From Clavelina lepadiformis (Eukaryota > Chordata > Ascidiacea > Aplousobranchia > Clavelinidae), in contig NC_135246.1 of the NCBI RefSeq assembly GCF_947623445.1, positions 4,323,856-4,387,855 of the forward strand: a DNA stretch of 64,000 nucleotides, in the 5' to 3' direction. Each line of letters begins with the position of its first letter. Position 1 is the first letter of the stretch. A program made the translations under genes and the position numbers. Shown here one piece after another: positions 23,334-34,874 of the stretch. The notes under the pieces were generated by a model that was given only the letters and a program-made list of their open reading frames with translations, made no database searches and was not told the origin of the DNA.

Positions 23334-23778
23334 ATCTAGGAAGATTTACTGGAAATTGGTACTTTGTTTAAAATAGTTTTCAAAACGCTGTTGTTTTGTG
23401 CTAGTCAATTCCAACAATCTTGTGAAAAATTTTCTGAACTAGTTATTGTTTTAACTTGTACCAATTTAAGTCTACTACTAGCTTCCACTTTTGAGTAGCT
23501 TAGCAGTGGTTTTATTTTGGTCAAAGACTGTGTTGTTTATATACTGGATGTTATTGCTGCATGGTACATACTGCAGGTGGCAATATAGAAGACCACTATT
23601 GTAATTATATGTAAAAGGCCTACCACAATGGGCTATAGTAAGTCTTCGACATGGCTTTTCTGTTCCGTATTAAACTGTAATACTTTGTGTTGTATTTCAA
23701 AAAAGTACTGCTATTAGTACCATGTACTGTCTGGAGTGTTAACTAAAATAAGGGGCATCCAAGTCATACTTGGGAGTG

Positions 23779-26700
23779 ATGTTTCGCATTGATGGAATAG
23801 AAACATGTCCAGCTTCAGTTGCTAGTGGATCAAACATTGGTTTTCAAAGTACACCGTTCCAGCTTAGCAAACCAAGGTAAAATTTCAATTTGTTTCGATA
23901 GAGCCGTTTTTTATCCCATATTAAAGCATGTTAGAAATCAATACAACATCTAACCGAAATGTTTGTACAAGAAGTTTTTTTCTAAGTAAATTTGCATATT
24001 TAAATAATTTCTATTTTTGGTTAATTATAATTCTCCTGAATGAATAACTTGCAGGTGGGTTTCTGATGATGATGTAAACTGTTGTGCCATTTGTAAAAAT
24101 AGATTTAACCAAATTAGAAGAAGACATCATTGCAGGTACAGTGGAAGTTAGTAGTTTTTTGCAGAATTATCCACTGAGTAAACTATTATTAAATGAATTT
24201 GTTCAGTACAACTGTTATTACCATATGTATTCAGTGGCAGATGTAGGATAAGCACCAGATTAATTTGAGCCATAGCCTAGTAAAGCTACTGTAGGTCCAA
24301 TTGAAACACTTTTATGTGCTAAATGATATTTTTAAAATGTGGGCTACACGTTGAATAACTTTTTACACATGCCTTAGTTTAACACAAAGTTTGACGGAAA
24401 AAATCATCATTGTTAACTATATATTTGAAAAATTTTAAATAAATTGTGCAATATTTGAGTTGAGCAGATTGTTGCAGCAATTCGTTTGTCGCTATGTTTC
24501 TGAAAAATACCACAAACGCAAAGTATGCACTCACTCTCAGAAATATATGTCATAAAGTAGTTGTTGACACCTGTAGAGATTTGAGTTGGCCCCATCTCTT
24601 TGGGTGTTGTTAATGAGTGACATGCAAGCACAGTCACTACTGTTCTTGGTTAAATTACATTGGCCTGAGTGTTATCAATAACTGTATAATGCTTATTAAA
24701 TTAAAGAGTAGTTATTATTACTGGGCATCCATAATAACAAAAATCTCCAACTGGGCCTTACATATTCTTCAGTTGGGCCGGCATGCGAATGTTGGACTGG
24801 ACATGGCAGCCTAGTACCAGAGACTTGGATATTGACCGGTATAAATACTTCGCCTAACCCTTAACAAGATTATAACATACTTTTATGCTGAGTTCAGTTA
24901 AATGCTATCTGTTGTTGGTCACTTACGCATGCCTGCCTATTATATCCAATATGAAACACATATAACGTGGTACACTCCCAATTGAATGAAAACTCACTCT
25001 GTGACGTTATAAATACCAGCACTTTCTTACCATCACAAAATGTGTGCAATTAGCAAAAAATTTTAGTGGAGATAAAACACGCCAACAATTAAGAAAAATT
25101 TCTCGGTCAGTAGTCGTCAATCTGTTACTCATATTATTGCAAGTATTAAATATGCTTGTATTAGCTCTAGCCACATGTGGTTTTGAAAAGTTGCATTACA
25201 CCAGGGGTTTAGTTTGGCATGCATTGGTTTAGCAATGCTTCACATTTTTATTAGTTTAACACAATTCCGTCATTTTTAACTAGATGTTGTGGAAAAGTGT
25301 TGTGCAATAAATGCTGTACAGAAAAAGTTCCTCTTCCTCAGTATGGACTCGATAATCCTGAAAGAGTGTGCAGTGCTTGTCTGCCAACTGCGTCATGTGT
25401 TACCATGTCATATTCCAGTGATCCAGTAGGTTTTCATCAGTGGCTAATACAAATAAATGTGCTGCCCTGTCAAAATAGTATTTTTGTTCTGTGCAATACA
25501 TATAATGGCATGTAAACTGAAAATTAACTAGGTTTGTTCGTATTCAGGCATTTCAACTGAAAGCTGTTACTGGATTGTCTTCATTGTGCCGTGATAACCC
25601 TGCAGCAGTCGTTGCCCTTGGTGGTGCACACTTGCTTTTATTCTTGGCAAAGAAGGCGGCTGGACGACTACAAACTGTTGTATGTTGGTAGCAAGCTTCA
25701 ATGCAGAAGTTGTCTGTATTATTCATTATGTTTTCATAGGTATTTGAATGTTCATTAATTCATACTTTTTTTTGCAGACGCATGTTGCAAATGGTCTCCA
25801 TACACTTTCGAGGCATGAATGCCTAACTGTTTGGCTGGCAGATGTTGGTGCACTTGCGGCTATTAGCAACATGCTTACTCTTGCAAGTGAAAATATGTCA
25901 GAGAATAGTCTCTCACTTTTGGTAGATGCTTTGGGTGCCTTGAGAATACTAGTGAAAACAAACGAAAGTTTAAAAGTTTTAGGTAATTCTCGTGCGATTT
26001 AGTTTCATTCCTGTAGTAAACTTTCAGTTTTTTGTTACCATTGTATTAACAATAATGCTTGTTAAGGCTATTACTGGTTATATTCTGTTTCTGAAAACGG
26101 TTTTAAACTTTTACAAGGTATATATTTTGTTGTTTCTGCAGCGCAGAAGCCAAAATTTTTTTAGTATTGTCCATTTTATTTGTTTCTAGCCTTCAATGCT
26201 GGCTGTTTTCCAATTCTTCTCACACTCTCCAATCATACAGACTCCGGAGTTGCACTGACAGCAACCATCACTCTTTGCTTGCTTGCTGAGAGCCCTCAGA
26301 ATCACAACGCTATCATCAACCAATCAAAAGCATTAAGGCTTTTGCTCCTGAAAGTTATACAGACTGCAGATGAACAGGCATGCTTTGATATAGGTTAAAA
26401 CTTTGCTTCTATAACAAACTAAACTTTACACAACTGCTGAGCTTACGCTGTTTACATAACATAGGTGAAGGAGCATGTTCTAAGGATCATGGTAGTGTTA
26501 TCTGCTGGAAACAATGACGTAAAACATATGTAAGTATAAGTCAATTTTCATCAGTTACACAAAAGCAAGCACAACCACCACTGAACGCTTTAGAATATTT
26601 TTATTGTTATTTTTCTTTATTTAGGCACCGATTATAAGTTATTGGTTTATTGGCTTCATAATTCAGTGAGAGCAAGCATCCAATTAACCTGTGTTTTGCA

Positions 26701-27999
26701 TTAAAAATAAAACGCCAAGTATATGGTTCAACATTTTTTTTCAGCATCTCATCTGAAGATACATCATGTGGTGGGGTTTTCGCCCAAGCTTTAAACTCAA
26801 AACCCAAGAATTTGCAAATACTTGCCAGTGCGTCTTGTGTCATTGCTAATCTAGCTACTTATGAAAGGGACCAGGTAAACATTTAGTACACTGTATTACT
26901 GCAAACTTTGTATATGCATGTATAATTGTATATGCATGTATATGAAAACTATTAATTCTTAAACTGTAGAATCTAGATGAGACAAAAGCAATGGCACAAT
27001 GTAGCTATAGCTGTGAATGCTTCACCAGACAACAATTTCTTCGTTTAAGCATTTCTTCTTTGTGCAATTTCACAATGCTTAGGACACATTCTCTTGTTTT
27101 TTGTCAGCAACGTGCGAGTAAATTCAGAGTTGCATTAGAAATAGCAACTTTTTTTTTGAAAATTAGACACCGCATGTAACACACCCGTAAGATCAAAGCA
27201 CTAAGTATGTACAAGCCTTATGTGTGAGAAAAAGTTCATAACTGTTCACAGTTCCAAATTTGAGAAAGACCACAAACACAATAAAAACATGTTAAAACAC
27301 TTAGGAAAAGTGCTGAGGATAAATGTTTGTCTGAAGATAAATATTTCGATACCATACCATATTCTACTCTCGCCAGGTGTTGCTGCAATCTAGCCTTTGT
27401 GCAGTTTTAGAGCAACTAAAATATTCCCATCCAGAATATGTCTTGATGGAATTAATTCGAGCAGCGGCTAATTTCTCAGCTCATCTTGCCCATGCAAACA
27501 CAGTGGTAGGTTTAATGATTAACACAGTAACGTTTTTAGTCAAATTGCAGAATTTTATCAAATTAGCATTTTTGTTGATTGGTCGCTGTTCATGTAACTT
27601 ACTTCCTTGCATATCTTGTTGAAGCTATTAAGCATTGACCATGTAGTTGGATTTTTATCCAACAATGGATCCCAAGTTAACAATTATGCGGTACGTTGTA
27701 TTTTCAACTTGCTTCGCCACTGTTCCAGGGACACAATCAAAGCACTTTGCAGGTAAACAAGTTGCTTATTCCACTATTTGATATGTTATATTGTTTCAAT
27801 GAGCAGGTGGATGTATGGTGAAAATCTATGGTACGGAATTGGTACCACATTAATTAATTATCATATTTTCCCCTTCTAACCAAATATTTTCTACAGGAAT
27901 GGTATAACTGATTTCTTATTGAGGCTCACTGAAATGAAAGCTGTCATGGACCAGACCGTTGATGCTTTAAACAAGGCTGCTCCACCCATTAAGCTGTAG
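23779..27999 (+). CDS. FYVE-finger and armadillo-like repeat protein
   Basis: Eleven coding exons predict 465 aa: 23779-23876, 24055-24135, 25284-25425, 25548-25676, 25778-25982, 26190-26377, 26465-26529, 26745-26874, 27377-27505, 27625-27752 and 27897-27999. Residues 34 to about 93 are a FYVE finger with all three signature elements: WVSDDD, RRRHHCR and RVC, plus paired zinc cysteines. FYVE fingers bind phosphatidylinositol 3-phosphate on endosomes. Residues about 105-450 are helical repeats with armadillo-like texture (AVTGLSSLCRDNPAAVVALG, LQILASASCVIANLATYE). The intron at 26378-26464 must use a GC donor (CAG|GCATGC) to keep the reading frame. Endosomal scaffolding is a reasonable guess; I do not know a named vertebrate counterpart with only these two domains. 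A possible AATAAA lies at 28400. Confidence 0.85.
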
Positions 28000-28005
28000 A
28001 AAATC

Positions 28006-29085
28006 AAGTGTGGTAAACACAAGCCATTTAGAAAGTCATTAAACTGTTTTATGTATGTATCAGTATATGTATAGTTATACATGTATCGATGTATGTATGT
28101 TGTAGTAACTTGCAATGTTTGCAATTTTTGTTAATTTTCATACTGCAATGAGAAATTTTACCTTATTCATCTTTTATTTCACGTGCAATTGTTATATCGT
28201 ACTGTATATTTGATATTATCTTCAGTATGTATATTTTATATGATTCTTTATTTGAATATAGTGCAATATGCAATCAAAATTGCCAAATAGTAGTGCAATG
28301 TAATTTAAGTTTCAATTCTGTGTTATGAATCGAAGGTGTACTAGATACGGATAAAAACCTTGCAAAAAATCCAACAATCATATATTTATATATATGGCAA
28401 ATAAAAATATGGGCCCAATGTGTTGGTCGTGGAGTAGACCACCAAAAATTAGACAATTGGTTAATATCTGTTTGACATTTGGTAGCTAACTTCGTTGCAA
28501 TTTGCTTCGTTAACCTGTCCCGTATTTGGTCGTTGCACTGGTTACTTTTAGAATCATTCAGTTGATACAAGGAAAGCTCCTCTCAACTTTTGAAGCATTA
28601 GTAAAAGATAAACAAAACTTTCTTCAAGTTTTTGATTATCTTCATTTTATTTTCATTAAGACAGCAAATTCTGCCTATATGGGTAGTTGTTTCACAGTAC
28701 CCAAGGCCTTTTTCAGCTGATACTATCATAACAATGGTTTGTATAACCTGTTCGTTCCTCGGTAGCATTTACACCGAGTGTGGTCCTATGGGTCCAAAAG
28801 CATTGTTTTTAAACAAGGAAAGACACGCTTTTGGTCTTTTTTATTGATGTTACCTTGAGTGAATATATTTGCATCTTTGACGTCAGAGTTTATAAGAACG
28901 TTGTGTCATGCCCATGTATTTGTTCATGCAAACACAGAAACTTCAGATGCTCAGTCGGTCTTTTAAATAGAGAAGAACTGGCAGACTTTCTTGCAATGCG
29001 TGTGTTGTTGCTCACTTTTATTTTGTAATGGCCCACTTTACAAAAAACTTTAAAGAACTTTGGTTACCGCTGATCTCGTATCATT
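28006..29085. other. 3' flank of the FYVE gene, no further gene
   Basis: AT-rich, with an AATAAA at 28400-28405 that could end the FYVE transcript. Short frames at 28526-28847 show no family resemblance. Confidence 0.35.
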
Positions 29086-29240
29086 TATTTTTCGACATTG
29101 ACTGTGTGGAAAAAAGTTACAATGTTAACCGTTATAGCACAATTAAGACCGAGCACAAAAATGGGGCAAAACCAGGGCTTCAAAAATAAAATATCCCAAA
29201 CAAACCTTGAGGTGATGTGAGTTCTTAAAGGTTCAACTAC
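29085..29240 (+). repeat. Dispersed repeat shared with 56,140-56,290
   Basis: Contains a TGTGTGGAAAAAAGTTACAA, ATGTTAACCGTTATAGCA series, matched at about 56,150 by TGTGCGGAGCGAAAGTTATG, ATGCTAACCGTTGTAG. The similarity fades on both sides. Family unknown, possibly part of a DNA transposon. Confidence 0.4.
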
Positions 29241-29244
29241 CAAG

Positions 29245-30530
29245 AGAGTGTAAACAGGAGGAATTAATCTAGATTCCCAAAGTATCTATCTTCATGTCAA
29301 AGACTCATATTTTAAAACTTGTGCTGAATGCTTAACACTCAAAGTACTACATTACTTGAAAGCTGATTTCCCATGATAATTTGCTCACTAACAGCATTGT
29401 ATACCCACATTTGGAACTTGAATGAAACACACAGAATTAGTAGTACATCAGAATATAGATTGAGCAAGATCCAAAGAAATTGAATAATAGCAATGTTACT
29501 AATTTATACTCAGTGAGTTATTACGTAATTATATTAGCTTTTTCTCTAAATTAATTCCGTGATGATGACTGGCTAACAATCACACAACAGTACATTGAGC
29601 TGCAGCTCCAATGAACATAAAACTGCATGAGCAATATACCCAAGTACTTGGCCACTTGATGTTGCCAGAGCACAACTGAGATAGCATTCTACGCTCAGTG
29701 AATCAGCATTCGCCACAATACCCAGTATTAAGATTAAAACAACATGAAATCACAAATTCACTTAGTTGTTTGCAAAGCATGCACATAACGTTTCATGATT
29801 AAACTACTGTATACAGTGTTGTACTAATAAGGTTTTTACCTACACCAGTACATTCCAAAAAATTTTTCCTTGCACTTTGAAAATCGCACACTTTGTAGTA
29901 AAAGTTGCTATTATTTTTCCATCTCTTATGTCAAAGTATGCCAAGAGATTAGAAAAATTCTAACTGAGACCAAGAGAAAAAGCATGCCACACAATGATTG
30001 CTTCCAGAAGTGTCTTCTTTCTGTTCAAAGGGTGGAAAGCTATGTGACAGCAAACTAAAACTTCGTTCATGAACCAAATATTTTCTTTAAGGCATACTCG
30101 GCCAAAATTATTCAAGTCATAATGGTTGAAGACAATTTCAAACAAACCTATCAAATCATTTAAGTCATTGTCTGTGTATAATGCATTATTGATAATCTTT
30201 GGGTATATAGGATATTTTATTGTACTGTATATGTATATTTCGAGTAAGTTTATTTGTTTTTGTGAGGCTTGTCACTCTTTTGTAACGACCTAAGGTGATT
30301 GTGGGCGCACATTGAGTTGGTGCTCCAAATTTTTCCAGGCACTTTCTTTGTGCAGGAAGACCTTACCACTTGGTCTGTGCCTTATTCATTCAATGTGCTA
30401 TTTTCTTCAAGTTGTATAGCTTATACTTGATTAAGTGCAAATGTCAAAATACTGTCAGCTTATAAACAGGTGTCTGGACACCCTGATACTGTCCTCTATA
30501 TGTACCCAGTACACATGCACTATCTATCTG
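29245..30530. other. Non-coding, no feature recognised
   Basis: No supportable exon or RNA gene. Overlapping short frames near 29,870-30,150 exist on both strands without family resemblance. Confidence 0.3.
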
Positions 30531-30534
30531 GATT

Positions 30535-30945
30535 AGGGATGTAAGCATACAATACAGAAAAATTGACTATTCTAGAATAGTTTATTCCGAATGAAGAATT
30601 TTGAATCCTATTCTAGAATAGCATAAAAATTAAAAATTTACGCAGCCGGAGTGCTTTTGTTTTGCCTTTGTGATAGACTCACAAAATTATTATGGTTCAA
30701 GCAAGTTGACAATTTTCAAATTGACATGACTTGGTTTAATTCATGACAATTAATAGCACCCACCACATAGTATTGGAATGTGAAATAACAACCGACAACA
30801 ATATCTCTTGTATGTGCCAATGAAAACCTTTAATCATAAAATAAAACCGATTCCTAAGATTTAGAAAAAATACGAAAATTAGCTTCAAATCTTTAGAGAT
30901 TCGGTTTTTTAGGATTCGTTATTCTAGAATGTGCATCCATAATCA
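30535..30945. mobile_element. Possible MITE with internal TTCTAGAA palindromes
   Basis: Starts AGGGATGTAAGCATACAATA and ends in ATTCTAGAATGTGCATCC, whose reverse complement begins GGATGCACATTCTAGAA. Inside, ATTCTAGAATAG occurs several times in both orientations. The ends resemble hAT-type MITEs, but a clean 8-bp duplication is not visible. No coding capacity. Confidence 0.4.
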
Positions 30946-31099
30946 TTTCACATTACTACTAATCATGAAATAAAGTACGTACATAAACTTTGATAAAAGC
31001 GCCAAACTAAAACACAGCGGGAATATCATACAATGTTGAAATTACCATCTACCAGTAATTTTAAAATAGTGCAGTTAAATTATCCAGCATAAAACTGGC

Positions 31100-32365
31100 C
31101 TAAAATATTGTCACTTTCCTCTTTATAGAAGTCTTTTTTTTGTTTTTCTGTTTTCCAAATCCTTCCTTCTTAGATCCATATGATGTTGCCTGAATGGTCT
31201 TGGCAATATTTTTAGGAAAGGGTTTCTTTGAATCAAAAGAGTGTTGAGTCTTGTCAACTTTAGCTACATTGCTCATCAACTTTGATTTATGGAATTTTTT
31301 TCTTACGAAACCATTTGATACACTTTTTTGATGTTTTACTTGTTTGCTATCAGCACCATTTTTTAAAAGCTTTGAAGAAATTCTTCCATGTGTAGACTGA
31401 TGATGATCAGTAGAATTTATTCGACTGAGTTTAGCAATTTTCTTTTGCTTGGGAGTTGTTTTAGATATATTTGCATCCTGCTCATCATAATGTGACTTCT
31501 TTGAATACATCCAATGATCATATTTAAAAACTTTGGGTGAAAAAACAAAACCACTAGTATGAAACCGAGGTTTTTTGCAATTATGACCATAATGTCCTGC
31601 CTTAGAACAATTAAAGCAATACTTAATTCCTTTAGTTTTACCGTTTGGTCTAGTGGTAACCAAGGGACCTGGTTTTGTTGTAGAATGAAACTGTCGCCAA
31701 ATATCTGGGCATTCACGCTTGGGATGACCTTTTTGACCACACCGCCTACATATCATGTCTGACCCATAACGCTTGCATCGTACTGTATTTGGACAACCAT
31801 GACTTTGGTGGAGCAGCTGGCCACATACATAACAAGGTTTTAAACGCTTTGGCTTTGTGCACTCGAATGCCATGTGACCAGATTCATCACAATTTTTGCA
31901 CCTTCCTTTGAAAGGTGTAAAATATCTCTTTACGTATCCAGTGTTGTTAATTCTATCTTTGGGAATATTTTTCCAACAATCATCAGAAGCTTTGTATTTT
32001 TCACTTAAATTGGTGTTTGCAGCTATACTTATGTTTATTTCAGTTTCTGCATTGCACTCTGCGTCAGAGTTTATTATCTCCCATTCTTCTTTATCACTGA
32101 AGTCTTCGTACATCTCAACATGAGCCAAGGAGTCTTTTTCTGTACAGTGAGGTGCTAAAAAACTTTGGTTTGATCTATGGGAGCCTTCAGTTAATGAACT
32201 GTGTTTATTAGGCACCTTCCTCATAATTTCTTTTCTAAACAAGGTATTACTGTGCTCAGAGGGAGGGTTGTCCGCACAATTGTGATGTATTTGACTGTAC
32301 AACTCACACTCCATATCACTGTCAATGCAGTCAGAATCTGCAAAATTGTCAAAGTTGTCATCCAT
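31100..32365 (-). CDS. ZCCHC7: Zinc-knuckle protein ZCCHC7 (Air1/Air2 homologue)
   Basis: A 421-aa protein in a single exon. An acidic N-terminal region (MDDNFDNFADSDCIDSDMEC) is followed by CCHC knuckles at about 156-169 (CKNCDESGHMAFEC), 178-191, 206-219 (CRRCGQKGHPKREC) and 250-263 (CFNCSKAGHYGHNC). Between the last two is CPDIWRQFH, nearly identical to the vertebrate ZCCHC7 motif. The C-terminal 150 residues are strongly basic and probably disordered. ZCCHC7 is the RNA-binding subunit of the TRAMP-like complex that, with the PAPD5/7 polymerase and the MTR4 helicase, adds short tails to nucleolar RNA substrates for exosome decay. It starts 43 bp after the GTF2H5 stop codon, suggesting co-transcription. 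Confidence 0.93.
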   Translation of the reverse strand: MDDNFDNFADSDCIDSDMECELYSQIHHNCADNPPSEHSNTLFRKEIMRKVPNKHSSLTEGSHRSNQSFLAPHCTEKDSLAHVEMYEDFSDKEEWEIINSDAECNAETEINISIAANTNLSEKYKASDDCWKNIPKDRINNTGYVKRYFTPFKGRCKNCDESGHMAFECTKPKRLKPCYVCGQLLHQSHGCPNTVRCKRYGSDMICRRCGQKGHPKRECPDIWRQFHSTTKPGPLVTTRPNGKTKGIKYCFNCSKAGHYGHNCKKPRFHTSGFVFSPKVFKYDHWMYSKKSHYDEQDANISKTTPKQKKIAKLSRINSTDHHQSTHGRISSKLLKNGADSKQVKHQKSVSNGFVRKKFHKSKLMSNVAKVDKTQHSFDSKKPFPKNIAKTIQATSYGSKKEGFGKQKNKKKTSIKRKVTIF

Positions 32366-32383
32366 ATTAACCAGGGAGATGTA

Positions 32384-32413
32384 CTAAGAACGTTCCAGAA
32401 AATGAAATTTATT
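32384..32413 (-). promoter_or_regulatory. Intercistronic signal: AATAAA over the stop codon plus splice acceptor
   Basis: On the minus strand AATAAA (32413-32408) overlaps the GTF2H5 TAA stop (32411-32409). It is followed by a pyrimidine-rich run ending in GTTCTTAG (AG at 32385-32384), 18 bases before the ZCCHC7 ATG. This is the arrangement expected of an operon resolved by 3' end formation plus spliced-leader trans-splicing. It is an inference without transcript data. Confidence 0.5.
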
Positions 32414-32621
32414 GGCCTAGAACAAAAGAATTGCTATCCATCAAATGATCAATTTTTTGCTGAATTTGTGGTATCGCTTCTAATTTCACAAAAAGATGAG
32501 TGTCGTCCAAGTCTTGTAAAATAAATTTATCATTCATTGAGCTCAATTCATCCAAATGCAAAAGATATTGTTTCATAGCTGGATCACATTCAACTAAAAC
32601 TCCTTTAATAACATTGACCAT
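32409..32621 (-). CDS. GTF2H5: TFIIH subunit GTF2H5 (TTDA, Tfb5)
   Basis: A 70-aa protein, against 71 in human, in one exon. It begins MVNVIKGVLVECDPAMKQYL and includes QDLDDTHLFV, nearly matching the human protein over its full length. GTF2H5 is the smallest core subunit of TFIIH. It binds p52, stimulates the XPB ATPase, and is needed for nucleotide excision repair; loss in humans causes trichothiodystrophy A. The start is the only suitable ATG. ZCCHC7 follows 43 bp downstream on the same strand. Confidence 0.96.
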   Translation of the reverse strand: MVNVIKGVLVECDPAMKQYLLHLDELSSMNDKFILQDLDDTHLFVKLEAIPQIQQKIDHLMDSNSFVLGQ

Positions 32622-32624
32622 GAT

Positions 32625-32799
32625 TTCAAGTTAAGAAAAATCTATCCATGCAAGTTTCTCAAATTCAGCTACAAATATAACAATTACACAAACAAATAGA
32701 ATTATACTCAAAACATTCTATTACCACATTGTCTTTCCTAAAATATCACTGGGTGTTCTAAATTATTTGTTTAAACTTTAAACCATATGCGCCATCATC
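32625..32799. other. Putative promoter side of the GTF2H5-ZCCHC7 unit
   Basis: Short upstream flank of GTF2H5. No TATA box or other specific element can be singled out. Confidence 0.25.
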
Positions 32800-33110
32800 A
32801 AAAAAATTCAATATCCCAGGTCACGTGCAGAATTTGGCTAAAAATTAGAATGAAAGTAGCTAAAACTGTTTTTTTAGATAAAAACTTCTAGTGTTTATTT
32901 TGAGCCTCTGTTAAAAAAGTTTGATGGCATTTTATGGAATGGTAGTCCAAAACATAATAAATTGACATGCAAACTTTCCTATGGAGGATTTTTCGAGTAA
33001 TCAGTCTTTTAGTAAATTCACTGTATAATAAAACAAAGAAAGACTTTATGGCATGCTTTGGTCTTTGATGCCTCCTATAAGCTCCCTTAGAGTTTTTGAA
33101 GCCAAAAATA
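32800..33110 (-). repeat. Dispersed repeat, copy 2 (inverted)
   Basis: The reverse complement reads ACAGTGAATTTACTAAAAGA, GATTACTCGAAAAATCCTCC, and CAAACTTTTTTAACAGAGGC, closely matching 9160-9250. It lies just upstream of GTF2H5. Confidence 0.55.
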
Positions 33111-33114
33111 TGTT

Positions 33115-34055
33115 CTTAAGGTATACCTGACAAAGTCCTCCACAGTAATAGAACAGACTACAGGTTTAGAATACCACAGTATAAGGTGTGGCACCTGTAC
33201 ACACGAGATTTATTAACGAGCAAGCCGAACATTTTATCTTCATGCCGATTTATAATCAATAAACAAAAAAAATGTTGCCTAAACGTCAAATTATAATAAA
33301 TAAATGAGGTTTCAGTGCACGCCATCACGCCAAAATTTGCATCTATGCATGCACGAAAGATCATCGAAAACTGCCGTACTTCCCAGTCAGGTGAAAATTT
33401 AGTGAACAAAAGTCCTATTCTATCCAAGTCTTAAGCGGAAAATTACGCACTTAAAGTCCGCCACTAAACCTCATAAAAAGCTATATTGAGAGCGCCTATA
33501 CCTAACTCTGTCCTCTGGGTCTAGAGTAGGACAACAAATTTTCGATTAGATTTAGGGATAGGCTTGTAGCTCTCAAGTCCATATTTTGCGTGGCGATTTT
33601 AAACAAACTGGTGCCATGGTGTGCCAGCAGTTTTACACCAAAAAACTTCGGGTTTCGCGTGACATCATAGGTTATCCGCCGCCTATAGCTAGACTACCGT
33701 ACTCCGCAATCTGGGCAGACAGAACTTTAATTTAATCTAGTTACCTACATAACTGAACAAAACATCAAGTTAAAAAAAAAACTCTTGATTAATTCCCAAA
33801 AGTTCATCATGACGTTTGACATTCATGGACCCCAGGTTAGGAACCCATGCTGCGCAAGAAGGTTTTAGTCGTGTCGTGTGATCTCTATATTATATTGTTA
33901 CCACAGTATTTGATGTCTATTGGAAGTGCCATGTTTGTTATAGTTAATCATGATTCGCATTCTTATGTTTCCTCTCTTGTGTTATGCACGGTTTTTGTTG
34001 TAACAAACTCACCACGTTACATGTTGGCAGCTATCAAGTCCAAGCGAAAGAAAGC
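33115..34055. other. Non-coding, no feature recognised
   Basis: No supportable gene. Short frames (33158-33427 minus, 33847-34089 plus) lack family resemblance. Confidence 0.3.
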
Positions 34056-34874
34056 ATGTCTTTTAAGAAGCTCCGCCAGAGCAATTTGACTTCAATCACC
34101 CAGAAGAATGGGATATATGGGTACGACGTTTTGAAAGATACCGGACGGCAACGCAATTCTCGGAAAAAAGCCAGAAAGTTACGAGTAAATATATTCCTTT
34201 ATTTGCTCGGGATAAAGGAGATGATGTTCTGTCTTCTTATGATTTGAGTGATGAAGAGGTGGGCAAATATAACGTTGTAAAGGAAATGCTTGATGATTAC
34301 TTCAACGTGAGAAAAAACATAATTTATGAACAAGTGATTATCAACAAAAGAGTGAAAAACGCGCAACAATCGGTTAACGAATTCATTACCTCTTTGTATA
34401 CGCTAGCAGAAAAGTGTAATTATGGTTTACTTAAAAAATTAATGATCCGCGACCATATTGTAATAAAGTTGCTTGATCAATCTTTATCTTAGCGGCTACA
34501 GATGGACTCCGAATTTACCCTAACCAACGCTAAACGTTGTTGCAGCGTTTTTCCTAAAAAGAATGTTATTGTGAAATTGTGCATAGATTACATAAATTTG
34601 AATAAACACGTTTCACGAGAAAGAATGACTACCAACTGTGGATGAGACTCCTGCGCAACTTACCATCGCCAAAGCTTTTACGAAACTTGACACCAAGTGT
34701 GGCTTTTGGCAGGTACATTTGACAGAGCAATCCAGTTTCTTTATTACTTTCATTTCGCTTTTAGGAAGATACTGATTCAATAGCTTACTCTTCGGGATAA
34801 CATAAGCCCCAGTACAATTTCAACAACAGATGTCAAGCATCTTGCATGGTCTAGGTTCTAGAAAGTGTCCTTTG

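Noticed and set aside
26991-27179. Extra exon of the FYVE gene
   Set aside because: The frame does not continue the armadillo-like pattern, and the exons at 26745-26874 and 27377-27505 join in phase without it.
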